DNA of 64,000 bases from Alentia gelatinosa (Eukaryota; Annelida; Polychaeta; Phyllodocida; Polynoidae). The notes under the pieces are model-generated. The model ran no database searches and was not told the origin of the DNA. It was given only the letters and a program-made list of their open reading frames with translations. The stretch is taken from assembly GCA_950022655.1 (NCBI GenBank), contig OX465588.1:23298527-23362526 (forward strand). Direction: 5' to 3'. Position numbers and translations under genes: made by a program. Below, piece by piece: positions 35,155 to 45,870 of this stretch (within the stretch, counting starts at the first letter, position 1; each line of letters starts with the position of its first letter).

Positions 35155-35603
35155 CTCCTAGGTGTTAGTATCAGCTCGTATCTGGTCATGATGACACAAT
35201 AGGCTCATATCCGCTCATGGGTGTTAGTATCAGATCGTAACTGCTCATGATGACACAATAGACTGATATCCTCTCATGTCTGTTAGTATCAGATCGCAAC
35301 TGCTTATGATGACACAATAGGCTGATATCTGCTCATGGGTGTTAGTATCAGATCGCAACTGCTCATGATGACACAATAGGCTGATATCTGCTCATGGGTG
35401 TTAGTATCAGATCGTAACTACTCATGATGACACAATAGGCTGATATCTGCTCATGGTGTTAGTATCAGATCGGAACTGTTCATGATGACACAATAGGCTC
35501 ATATCTGCTCATGGGTGTTAGTATCAGATCGTAACTACTCATGATGACACAATAGGCTCATATCTGCTCATGGGTGTTAGTATCAGATCGTAACTACTCA
35601 TGG
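35155..35603. repeat. 59-bp tandem satellite
   Basis: The word gtgttagtat recurs at 35162, 35221, 35280 (one change), 35339, 35398, 35456, 35515 and 35574, giving a 59-bp period with one 58-bp unit. Each unit has two related halves, one with gttagtatcagatcg and one with gatgacacaatagg. The later units are nearly identical, implying recent homogenisation. Confidence 0.92.
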
Positions 35604-35737
35604 CTGACGCGATGACCTCTGCGGCTGCTCGGGGAGACGTGGCGGCCCTCGGGGACCTGCTGACAGTGAGCAATGAGCTGCTCGGCGCCCCGGAAGGAGT
35701 CCGTTCACTCTACACACCTGGGGGAGTCGGGTGGTGA
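35600..35737 (+). CDS. Possible first exon of an ankyrin-repeat protein (partial, uncertain)
   Basis: A 45-codon frame starts with an ATG created at the satellite boundary (35600); a second ATG lies at 35612. Residues 5-21 (MTSAAARGDVAALGDLL) read as the two helices of an ankyrin repeat and resemble the amino end of INK4/CDKN2-type proteins. A usable splice donor ACA|GTGAGC lies at 35666, directly after this motif, so the exon may end at 35665 in phase 0 and the later codons would be intron. Codons are GC3-rich, unlike the flanks. The motif is short and no second ankyrin exon was found, so chance similarity remains possible. Confidence 0.35.
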   Translation: MADAMTSAAARGDVAALGDLLTVSNELLGAPEGVRSLYTPGGVGW

Positions 35738-37699
35738 CGGCGTCGGGGCCCGCTATGACAGTGTAGCCGGGTGATGGACAGTCGCCCCCTCCCCCTGCCT
35801 TTATTACCCTCCTTGTGTCGACGCAGGATCCGCCTTGGAGGAGTCGTTATGGGGGTGTGATCCCCCATTACGGCCCTCTCCCTGGATCCATGCTTTATTA
35901 CGCACACGCGCTCTGTCGCTTATCTAACCCTTTTCCTACATCATTATGCTTCAAAGCATACTAGGAAGGACAATATTTGACATACAGGCACAATAAAACA
36001 ATACCGCAAAGGCTTCAAGAGGTAGTGACACAGTCGTAGGTGGAAATGACCGAATAACTATGGCATGTAGATTATTGTAAATAGTTAGGCGACTATGCCA
36101 ATGTAAAACATCCAGATATGATGAATGATATAGTCCGACATAAATGTGTATAAAAAAAGTTCATTTGGTCATAATGCTTTTCATAATTACTACGTGTTGG
36201 AAATGGATCTTACCCGGTAACTTCTCTTTCTAAAACTCGTCCAAGTTAACAAGAACATGATAAGAAAAGGTTAATACCTTGCAGGTTCCCTTTCCTTTTA
36301 TCTGACTCCATCCCTCCTGACACGTATAAAAGATGTATGGCCTTGTCTGGAGCGGGATTGTCCCCATGACATGATGTAATAGTTAACTATATGGAGGGTT
36401 GATGAGAGGGTGTCAGTGTGTAAGATGTCGCTAAGTCGACTTTATTGGTGTCCTACACATCTTTATATCACTGACGGAGAGTCGGGGGTATAGACCGGTT
36501 AGAATCGCACTGTAGTAGACGTAATCATGTACAAATCCATTATCATCTCCTCTCGATCTGCAATCCAATAAATCAAACCTTAACGTAGCACTTACATTAT
36601 GCGTTAGCGAGCAAATCCCGACCTGCCGACAAGGCCATTGATTAACCGGCAATGTCAAGACACATGAATTGGAATCCAAGTGTTGACGCCGCATCCCATA
36701 TATCACATGGGTTCTGTATGGGATTTATCATTCCTTTTCTATTACAGCCCCTTTTTATGACGGGAAGCAATAGGCAGACTTGTATGGAGTGGAAGGGGAG
36801 CTCTATGGGAAGGGTCGGGGCTGTTCAGACGGTGGTAGTATCCATTATCGAGGAAACACGGAGGGTGCAAATGAAAGATGATGAGGGGGCATGCTCCTTA
36901 CTTAGGTATTGGGAGGTAGTGGACGGGGCAGTGCCATAATCTCCCTCACACCAGCCCCGGCGAGGCGCATGTCCCTTCGTCACCAGCGAATAGCCACTCC
37001 CTCGCACCGCCTGCCCTTTGGATCAGGACGAGATTTACGTTGAACAAAGGTGGACGTTGCCTGAGGCGGGACGCCGACTTTAATCTGAGGGGTCGCATAA
37101 ACGTCCCCATCAAAGACATTAGCGACCTTCTTTATGGCAACGGAGAAGTTTTTATCGCGCCACAGAAGCATCCAACATACCATGGGGGATGGGGATTGGG
37201 GAGTATGGAGATAAAGATGTACCTTAAGAGTGGTGTTCGGGAGGGTTAGGAGTCATGTGAGTAGAATGGAGTGATAGAAAGAGGCAGGAATAGCTGGAAA
37301 GGAGACAGATACTGGGAAGGAGGTAGTAACAGGTAGAAGAAGCGTTGTCTACAATAGAGGCTACGATGACCAGAGAGGCAGTGGCAGATTATCATAAAAA
37401 AATCAAATAATAAACGAATAAAATGATATAAAAAAAATAAAGGCCGCAGGTGAGGGGTACGACAGAATACAAGGTAAACATTGGTGCAAATAAGACTTGT
37501 ATAGAAGTAGACGGACATGACAAGATGCACAAGATCAGACAGATGAATAGTGGTGTGGAGGTGAAAGAATCATATCCTCAAGGCTAATGTAGATAAGAGA
37601 ATCAATCAATGGGTTCTACTTGGTGAACACATGGAACAAAATATGGTTTGTCGCCCTAAGGTTAGCAAACACTCCTAACAGGCAGCAACCTTATGATAG
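35738..37699. other. Noncoding DNA
   Basis: The stretch is AT-rich, with moderately GC-rich patches near 35740-35910 and 36940-37200. No codon-like frame or repeat family was seen. Confidence 0.4.
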
Positions 37700-37984
37700 A
37701 TATCATCAGGTAAGCTATATCGGAATAAACAGAGAGGAAGGAACATAGAGAAAGCTATAGAACAAGGTATGCAAGCACATACTAGGGACACCAGAGCACA
37801 AAGTGCTCCACTGTTTCAGACTATACAACCAAATTGTACAATGTACCAAAAAAGTTTAATGCACCATGGAGCCACTCTCTGGAACAGACTTCCACCAGGC
37901 CTAAGGAATATTAAAAGCTTCTCTGACTTTAAGAAGGAACAAAAGTCGATCTTGGCTGCGAACATCCTACACCAAAATGACTGA
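37700..37984 (+). pseudogene. C-terminal end of a non-LTR retrotransposon ORF2 (truncated)
   Basis: The last part of the frame carries the hallmark tail of LINE ORF2 proteins, with the words GATLWNRLPP and LRNIKSFSDFKK followed closely by the stop. In intact elements this tail follows the endonuclease and reverse transcriptase domains, which are absent here. The frame continues upstream without a stop to about 37700 but no RT motif appears, as expected for a 5'-truncated copy. Confidence 0.7.
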
Positions 37985-38328
37985 GTAATTGGATCTATAC
38001 TCCATGTAAAAAGACAATCGACTCCAGTGACTCTTTCTTTCTATATTTATTTACTTACATATATATTTAATTACTCATGTTTCGCTCCATGATACCAGTA
38101 CTGTAACCCTGGTCTTCCGGGCCCACGTGTATCTTTTCATTGATGTATTTACTTATTTAACTTTTTATGTTATTTTTTCACTTGCATAGTTATTCCCTGT
38201 TGTACATAAAGCTGAACTATGTAACCAAGAAACAAATATGTTAAACTGGAGAACTATAGCTGGAGGCACGTTGGGACCAGTCTTTCAGACTGAGTGCACT
38301 CCAGGGTAAATAAAAGTCTTAAAAAAAA
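37700..38328 (+). mobile_element. 5'-truncated LINE (non-LTR retrotransposon) 3' end
   Basis: The ORF2 tail is followed by about 340 bp of 3' UTR, an AATAAA-type word near 38308 and an A8 tract at 38321-38328. This is the usual product of target-primed reverse transcription that stopped early. The left edge is approximate because no homologous copy is available in the window. The clade cannot be set from the tail alone; jockey- or CR1-like are reasonable guesses. Confidence 0.7.
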
Positions 38329-39389
38329 GATAACTAGTAAGTAATTCATGCAAACAAACAGACAAACAAGTGAAAGCACAGGAAAAGAGAGCAGGATAGG
38401 TTCATGTCAGACTAGATGCTCAAAGTAGTATCAGAGAACACAGTAGAGAGAATCAGTGCTGGGTTGTCTTCTGTAGGGAGCGGGTGGTGGGAGGTAGTAG
38501 GAGTGTGGCTGTGGGTGTAGGAGAGACTGTATCGACTTCTTTCTGCTAGTGTAACACGGGCGAAGGCGCCGCGCTGTGCCGAGAGTGGTCGAGGCGTGGT
38601 TTCAAAGGGAGTCGGCCTAATGAAAGGGGCCCGAACCGACGAAATCCCATCACAGAGCCTAAGACCAGGGCCAAGGGGCCGGAAGGCGTGCTCAGCTGAT
38701 AAAGTATCATTACCCTGCAAAGTTTTGCACCTTTGTCACATTTACCGCGATGTAATTTGCAGTTTTCACCCAGAGGCTACCTATCCAAATTGGTATTTTC
38801 ATCCAGCCGACTAAGCCCCTACGCTTCCGGGCCCTCGTATTTATCTAAGGACCCAATATAGAGTGGAATAAGAGGAAGCCCCCATACACGTCACTTGCTC
38901 TTTGAATACTATTCCTTTATTGCGACATTACAGGTTCCTCCCATTTTTAACGGGAGCATCGCATTTTGGCTTTCGACTTAAGTGAGGTAGAATGATTTAG
39001 CCCCAGCCGTGGACCATCCAATTTGCCACCGATAAAAACAGAAATTCCTCCCCCAGCCCGATTCCCCTACCTCCGTATTCCTGCGTTAAATGTCTTGATG
39101 GATGGAAGTTTATTACCAGGATTTCTAGAGAAGGCAATAAAACGATGACGTATTACCGGAAGAGTCTTAAGCTAGCAGCTTGTCACACAGGCAAAGGTTG
39201 GGCCAGAATATCTGAATATGGAATACAGGAGCAGGATAAAGCATGAGGCTATTCTAGACTGGTTGAATAGGTGAGGCTGGGAAGGGTTGTGGGTGAGGGT
39301 GTGTGGTGGCTTGGTTGGGGAGGAAAACATGATGGGGAGAAGAAGAGAGGGGGTGATAGTAATAGTAGGGGGGTAACATAAGGCGGAGT
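38329..39389. other. Noncoding DNA with a motif-rich stretch at 38600-38820
   Basis: The sub-region 38690-38800 contains CAGCTG, CCTTTGT and GATGTAATTTGC words in GC-balanced sequence and could be a regulatory element. No coding frame was recognised. Confidence 0.3.
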
Positions 39390-39403
39390 GGTAGTCTGTT
39401 TTC

Positions 39404-39520
39404 TCCAGCCGGTGGCGCCAGCGAAGCGTCTGACGCTTCTGACACTGTTGCGATTTACGCGCTGGCGCCAACGAGAGGTTACCTGTGCGCAACCTCTATT
39501 AGCACATGCAAATATAGCTA
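39404..39520. promoter_or_regulatory. Candidate regulatory element: nested palindromes plus perfect octamer
   Basis: Two TGGCGCCA palindromes (within 39411-39420 and 39461-39470), the hairpin AAGCGTCTGACGCTT (39424-39438) and AGAGGTT...AACCTCT (39474-39497) precede a perfect POU octamer ATGCAAAT (39506-39513). The density of ordered words in about 110 bp is unusual here. Function is inferred only from motifs. Confidence 0.35.
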
Positions 39521-40425
39521 CTGGCCGCGCCCGCGCAAGCGTGTCCTTCCCGTCGTTTAATCACCGCATTTGATATAGAGATTATCGCACGTTGGAGTGT
39601 TCAGTGTGTGTGTAGGGATGGGAGTTGCCGGTAACGGGGAGAGGGGGTGGGGGTACATTAGCTGGTCATTATCATCAATTTCCACCGGTGGTGGGGTCAG
39701 GCGGCCGCTAGTGTCTCTGTCGGCCGCCAGGCTGCAGGATAAACATCCCCTGTGGCCTGTTAATGAACTACACTCCCCGTCACCATTTTTCTTCTCATGC
39801 TAACTGTCTGGCCAGTCCCCACCTTCTCCCCCACCCTATATCACGTGCTCGCCCCATAAAGAGGACGTGCTAATATTGGCTAAACACTGACTCTGCCCCC
39901 CTCCCAAGCCCAATCTACACCTTGGCACAGGGAGTGGTATCAATAGACCGGCGATGGAGCACTGCCAGGGCGGCTACTCCACGGCGGCAGGTGGGCGCGG
40001 TTCTCCAGGCTCCTCCAGTGAGGTATGACAATAGCGCTGATTGATCCACGCCTTGTTACGTAAGCCTCGACACAAGGAAGCAAGACGACCCCGCCCCAAC
40101 CGCCGTCCGCTAACGGTGGAGGAGGAGGAGGGTGGTGGGCGCCGATATTTATGTGCACCTCTAGGTCTGTCCGGTTCCCGATGCTACTTTCCCGACTAAC
40201 TTCCATCTTGCTATACACATTGCCACTCGCCGGGTACATCCAGAAGTCCATTGTAGGCAGCGTTCGACGCACCACCTACCGGCAAATGGTCACACTTCCG
40301 GCTTGCGCACTCGAGAAGCGGAAGTGGCGGGGACGCGGCGATGGTAGGGGCAGTGGCGGCGATGGTGGCGACGCCTGCCCACCGTTATGGCCGTACATAA
40401 CATATTGATGGCGCCGTCCCAAACA

Positions 40426-40440
40426 CCAACAGGGGGCGCT
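40426..40440 (+). promoter_or_regulatory. CTCF-like site
   Basis: CCAACAGGGGGCGCT matches the bilaterian CTCF core CCASYAGRKGGCRSY at all but one position. It may mark an insulator. One motif alone is weak evidence. Confidence 0.35.
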
Positions 40441-43400
40441 GGGTGAGCTAACATCAACGGTCTGGAGGAGAGAGAGAGGTCCCCGGACGTCAGTGCGAAT
40501 TACTCGACAACTTCTGTTTATTATTGGCCACTCATGGATCGCAGACACGCCTGCCCAAACTCCATTACGGGCTGGGAGGGGGTGGGCGTTCTGATGGCGA
40601 TGGGGAGGTACATAACACAGCGGACATTACGTCATAGCGTCAGGCGCCTTTGTGATCGGTCAGGTGCGTTGAATGACGCTCACAGAAGCCAGTAAGTAGA
40701 TACCGTAAACTGATATGAGAACTGAGCACATCTGAATAGAGCCCAGCTCTTGTATAGTCTGGGGTCGATAATAATTCCCAAGTTTTATCCAGAAGTAAGC
40801 TGATGTGGCTTGTAGAAGGATGCCATGGGATTTAAAACCTGCTCAGGATATCTGATACTGCCCGAATTACATTCGTCATGTTTATACATTGTAAAGTGAA
40901 CTGGCCTGTTACAAATACAGTTTTCTGTATACTACTTAGACACATACTTAGAATGAGTGCAAATCAGATGAAAACGACTTGTTTATATCTTGAATAAGTT
41001 GCTCAGGCATTTATATAGTACTTTAGTAATGAGTTGTTCGTCGATGGCTTGCTTTCCATGTATTTTTCTCCTGTAATATACCGAGAAACCCAATAAATTA
41101 CATCTACCACAATCAAGTGATAACATTATCACCTGCGCAGCGTTCTTTGTATTCAAGGTAATGGAAACTGGTTCATAATTCAAGACTCATATTTCCTACC
41201 TCTTGGTCTGTCATGTCTAAACAGCATAGAGTAAAAATATTAAGAAGAATAAACACGAACTATATTCTAATGTTGTGTAAGAAGGTAAGGGAAGGAGGTA
41301 AACATTCTTTCTTGTACAATCAGAAATGTATGAACATGAATTCAGGCTGGTTTAAATTGTTTACTGCACGGCAGATTATGATAACCTAATGACTTCAAAA
41401 ACGAAGGGTACTGAACGAATCAGTGTTTCTCATTGTTCCATACCCTGCGATAGTACACAATACCAACTGCTCTTGAGATTAGCATGGAGTATTGTCCACA
41501 TAAAGGTGATGGATACCATTTACTGGATTGTCCCATATAGGCCTTTATAGATTCTGGGCAACAATGTGTTAATCTATTGTCTGATCTTGTTTCACCCTAC
41601 AACTAAGTGCATTGTGTTAAGGCTGGCTACATCCGCAGTACTTGGTAAATGGATTACCACCTAATACCTGAATGGATTATCGGATTTCCCCGTCGATGAT
41701 AGTCTGTAGGTAGAGTATATATGTCCAAGGTCTGTGCAAACCGACGAAGGTATCGTGCACCTGTGACACCGACTGCTGCACGGCACTGCTGCTATTAATA
41801 AAGGACCATATTACTTCTCAAGTAAAAGGGGCCTTTACATCAACATAGGCTTAAATGCATGTCGGACAATTCACCTCTAAAATCAAAACCCATGTTATCT
41901 TCCTAGGGGTTGAATATAATGATGTGTTGTAGAGAAGGCATCTAGCATAAAGAGTGGGGGGTGGGCATGCCAGATTTCGATCTAGAAATCATATTGTTAT
42001 GATATAATGATATAATATATACGATAAAAACCCATATCACTTTCCCCAAGGACTTTGGACAAGAAACCCTAATTATTGTGCATTAGAGTGTCTCGCCCGA
42101 CCACTGCATCCTACCGCCTTCCGTAAAAATGCTGTGATCTGTCCCCCTATCGCCTATTACTTGTGTCCCCTATCTGACTCAACCAATGCAGATCTGGAAC
42201 TGTAGGGTTGAACCCTTCATGTGCGCAGTTAGATATAAACAGATGGCATGTTAACGGCGATAAAGATTTGGTGCACCTGCTCTGTCGTTGATTTAGATCA
42301 CAAAGCTTGCTCGCATACACTCAATAACGGCTCACAATAGCTCTTCTTAACCACCAGCTGAGAGAAATCACAGAGCGAGAAGCTCAATTTAGAATTAAGC
42401 CCCGAGGCTGGCGCTGTCAATGGCCTCAGACTTTAACCATAGCTGGAGGCAGGCGTGGGGCCAGCTATCCGAATCATCCTGAATTCCCACAATTGGTCTG
42501 GGACTGGCTACAAGAGGCTCAGGGTGCCTGGCCGCAGCAGTCATTGCCTGTGGCGCCGGGAGAGGATCGTTTGGATCCCATCAGGTGAAGTAGGCGGGTA
42601 GGGGAGTTGCCGAAACGGTGGGAGGAGGGGGCGTCCTGACGGCCCCATGAACTGTTCCATCCCGCCTTCTCCAGCCCCCTGTTGTCCCTCTGCTACTACA
42701 CGGACTCTTGTCACTCCCTCTCCCCTGTTTCCCGCCTTGCGGACATGCCTTCTCATTCTGGGGTCAGAGAAGCCACACTGCGCCACCAAGCGGTGACGGG
42801 TAATGCTATCCACGCCCACCCTACACCCAGGTCTGACCTCACCTTTATATGGCTTCTCTGAGTACCATCACCTTTGCTGTACATCTAGGAAGATGTCGCC
42901 TGCTGTCAGCATTTTCGTATCAGAAATGATGTCACAATGGCATAATAGGGCATCACATTATACATGTTGCTTGTCTAGGAGGAAAACCCTAGGTACTGCT
43001 TTTAAAAACACATTATAAGCATATATTTCCCAAAATGGAGTATATCATCTTTGAAAATATTTGTTTTTTCAATGAGCATTGCTCCCTTTGTACCTAGAAA
43101 GTGTACAGGTATTCCAGTATTCGACTAGCAGTTGTATTGGTAATATTATTTCGTTAAAATTTCCCACAGTTTATACAACATGAATATCTTATTTTCTGAA
43201 CATAATCATCTATTCTTTTTCTGCAACTTTCTGCTCTCCTTCTGATGACATATGAAAGTCCTACTTTGTTGTTTGAGTCTATAAATAAAGGAATACTTAC
43301 AGTCAATATAATGTAGTTGTATTTTTGTTGTTAGGCATTATAGCTCACAGGCTGTAATGACTTCCGAATATCCGTTGACGGAAAACAAGGCGACATGAGA

Positions 43401-45040
43401 GTAGAGAGCACCAATCCACAAATCTCAACTCATGCGTTCAGGAGGTAGATACGATTTTCATGTTGCGAATTTGACGTTCCATCCAGCTGTAAATATTGTC
43501 AGCATACATTTTGATTATTGATGACGTTATACACACCTATCTCGTACAATTTCTCATGTTCATTGTTGTCCTCCTGCACACGGCATAAGGGGGCGTTAAC
43601 GTTGCACCTGCCAGGCCAATCTAACCGATCTAGAGTAACACGTCGGTTCTTGTTATGCAGTCAGTCACCCACACGTGCAGGGCTGGAAAGACAGCTGTGA
43701 GTATCATTATTGAGAGTAACAATTCCAATACATTGCTAGAGCCATGAATGATGTGCCACATCGGGCACCTGGGGCTCGCTCCAAAAATAGGGTTAGTGAA
43801 ATTCTGAAACTCTCAACTAATCGTTTATGAATCTTATCATGAAGAGTCAATAATCTAATATACATTTCCATAATTAGAAACGTATAGTTATGGTTAAAAC
43901 TTTTTTCATACCGATAAATTCTATATTGGGAAAAATTGTGGTCGTACAGCGGAATGGTTAGGAACGATCTGCCGCGTCATTCACATAGAAATGTTTAGTT
44001 AAACAGCAAATATAGGTAAATATATGGCAATTTGGAATGCATTTGCGTCTTCAACAGGGCTTTTCTGTAACAGAAAGTGAGTTAAGATAAAGTCCCAGGA
44101 CTGATCTCGGCAAATAATTACTTGTGCTAAAGAACATGCGTCTCGTTTTATTCCAAAACTACAATCTAGAATATAGGAGAATAAAAATAGCAGCCCGAAA
44201 CGGGATACCTATACCGTGAATATGGGTGTGTGGTAGCAAGTCGGGAGGGGCTGGTAGAATGGAGGGTTGGGGTAGGCAGAGCAGAACTATGCGATTTGAC
44301 TGAAAGTGGACGTTGTTTGCCCCAATGGCTGGAAGCCAAGCCCAGATGTGGGGAACCATCGCCGTTACCAGCCACCGCCCGCGTGTCTTTGCTTGTTCCC
44401 TGCGCACCGATCGATGCATTGAACACTAGTGTCAATATGCTGCTCATACCAGCCGGCTACCAGCGACGATGACAACGGGAAATGGAGAAATGGTCGCCCG
44501 GAAGGGGGCGGTGATTACCTTACTTCCGGTGGCTGGGCCAGGGATTGTTGGTCGGAGACGCGCTGTTGGGGCGCGATCTCGGTGATGGACTGAGGGTCGG
44601 GTTTAGAGTGGAACGTGAATATAGGTGTCCTGATATAGAGTTATAGGTGAGGGGAGGAGTGAACTAGAGGGAGTTGAGTTAGTGACAGATGAACTGTTAC
44701 TGAGGAAAGGAAAGGGACACTGATAAGGGAATCAGCCTGAAGTTATAACCACAGTAAACTGTTCGGTTTCCTAAGGCAATGAAGAATAAACGCAGACTTC
44801 GGAAAATAAGACTACTCTAGATAACGTTGAACACGTGAAGTATTGAGTGGATTGAACTCCTCAACATGGGTATTATGGTAAATGAGGGGCGGACTTACTC
44901 AAAGGAAGTACTTTACGTTGAAAAACTCATCGTCAAAATACCTCACCCTATTGACCCTTACACCGTACCACTGCTTTATACACCCCTACACACCTGGGGG
45001 GGGGACGTTCCTGTAAGCAGTTCCTGAAATCAGTTCGTCA
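40441..45040. other. Noncoding DNA
   Basis: The stretch is mostly AT-rich, with a motif-rich patch at 42340-42540 and GC-rich patches at 42600-42830 and 44340-44600. No codon-like frame, RNA gene or element edge was recognised. Confidence 0.4.
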
Positions 45041-45054
45041 CTCAAGCTGAGGAA

Positions 45055-45485
45055 TTTAGTTCTGCTATATTTATATTATAATATTCGATTGGATCACGCT
45101 TTATTTCCCCTCATTTTTGGGCAGTGAAAATATTAATTTAGAAATAGATGCGATCACTTCAACCATGAGAAACCGCGATAAACTAAAGGACTAAGATAAA
45201 AGGTCCGTAAACCACCAGGCTTCCGCTGCCCATCGATGTGCTCTATGATCTAAATTGCATTGAATTAAATGGGCGTCTGGATACATCGGAAAGGCTCTAT
45301 TTCTGTGTTGGCGTTGGTTGGTTCCAAGCACCTGTTTGAAAGAATATCAAGCTTCCGATTTCATTGGATTCTGCTACATAACATTTGATTGTATCAAGCT
45401 TTATATCACCTCCTTTGGGGGCAGAGAACATGTGAATCTAGACATAACTGAGAGGCATGAGAAGCCATATGCGACGAAACTCAAG
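45055..45485 (+). repeat. Diverged direct duplication, about 307 bp apart
   Basis: The segment near 45061-45185 resembles 45368-45485. The shared order of words is ctgcta, ttgrttgtatcaagctttat-like, gggcagwgaa, ctagacata-like and atgagaa. The copies have many changes and small indels, so this is an old duplication or two relics of one repeat family. Confidence 0.45.
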
Positions 45486-45519
45486 ATCTCGATACACTGG
45501 ATGATTAAGACTTACAGAG

Positions 45520-45870
45520 AGGGTGGTTAGTGAACACCTTCCACGGAAGCTGGATCTCTTGGTGTGAAGCAGGGACTTGCGCCTTGTGTGAGGCCCCGGG
45601 GGAGGGGGCCCGTACGTGCACGGCCGGCGCCATGCCGGGAGGGGTGTGTCCGCTGACCGCGGCCTGATGAACCGGCCCGCTGAAGCCCGCCCCCGGCATT
45701 GTTTGCGCCGGAGATCAGGGTCAGGCACACGGGGGATCGGTCCGGGCCTCCAGGGCCTCGTGTGGAATGGGATCCGCCCCGGAGGGAAGGCGGGGCCGAT
45801 CCCTCACCCCGCGCTGACCTCCTCCACGGTGTGGTGTCTGCGGATGAGCATACGTTGTTACTGACATCCA
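45520..45870. other. GC-rich island
   Basis: This block is dense in CpG and CCGG words. Frames on both strands are Arg/Pro/Gly-rich and lack recognisable motifs, so I treat it as noncoding. Confidence 0.35.

Noticed and set aside
35155..35603. CRISPR-like regular array
   Set aside because: Units are repeated in full with no unique spacers, and the context is eukaryotic; it is a satellite.
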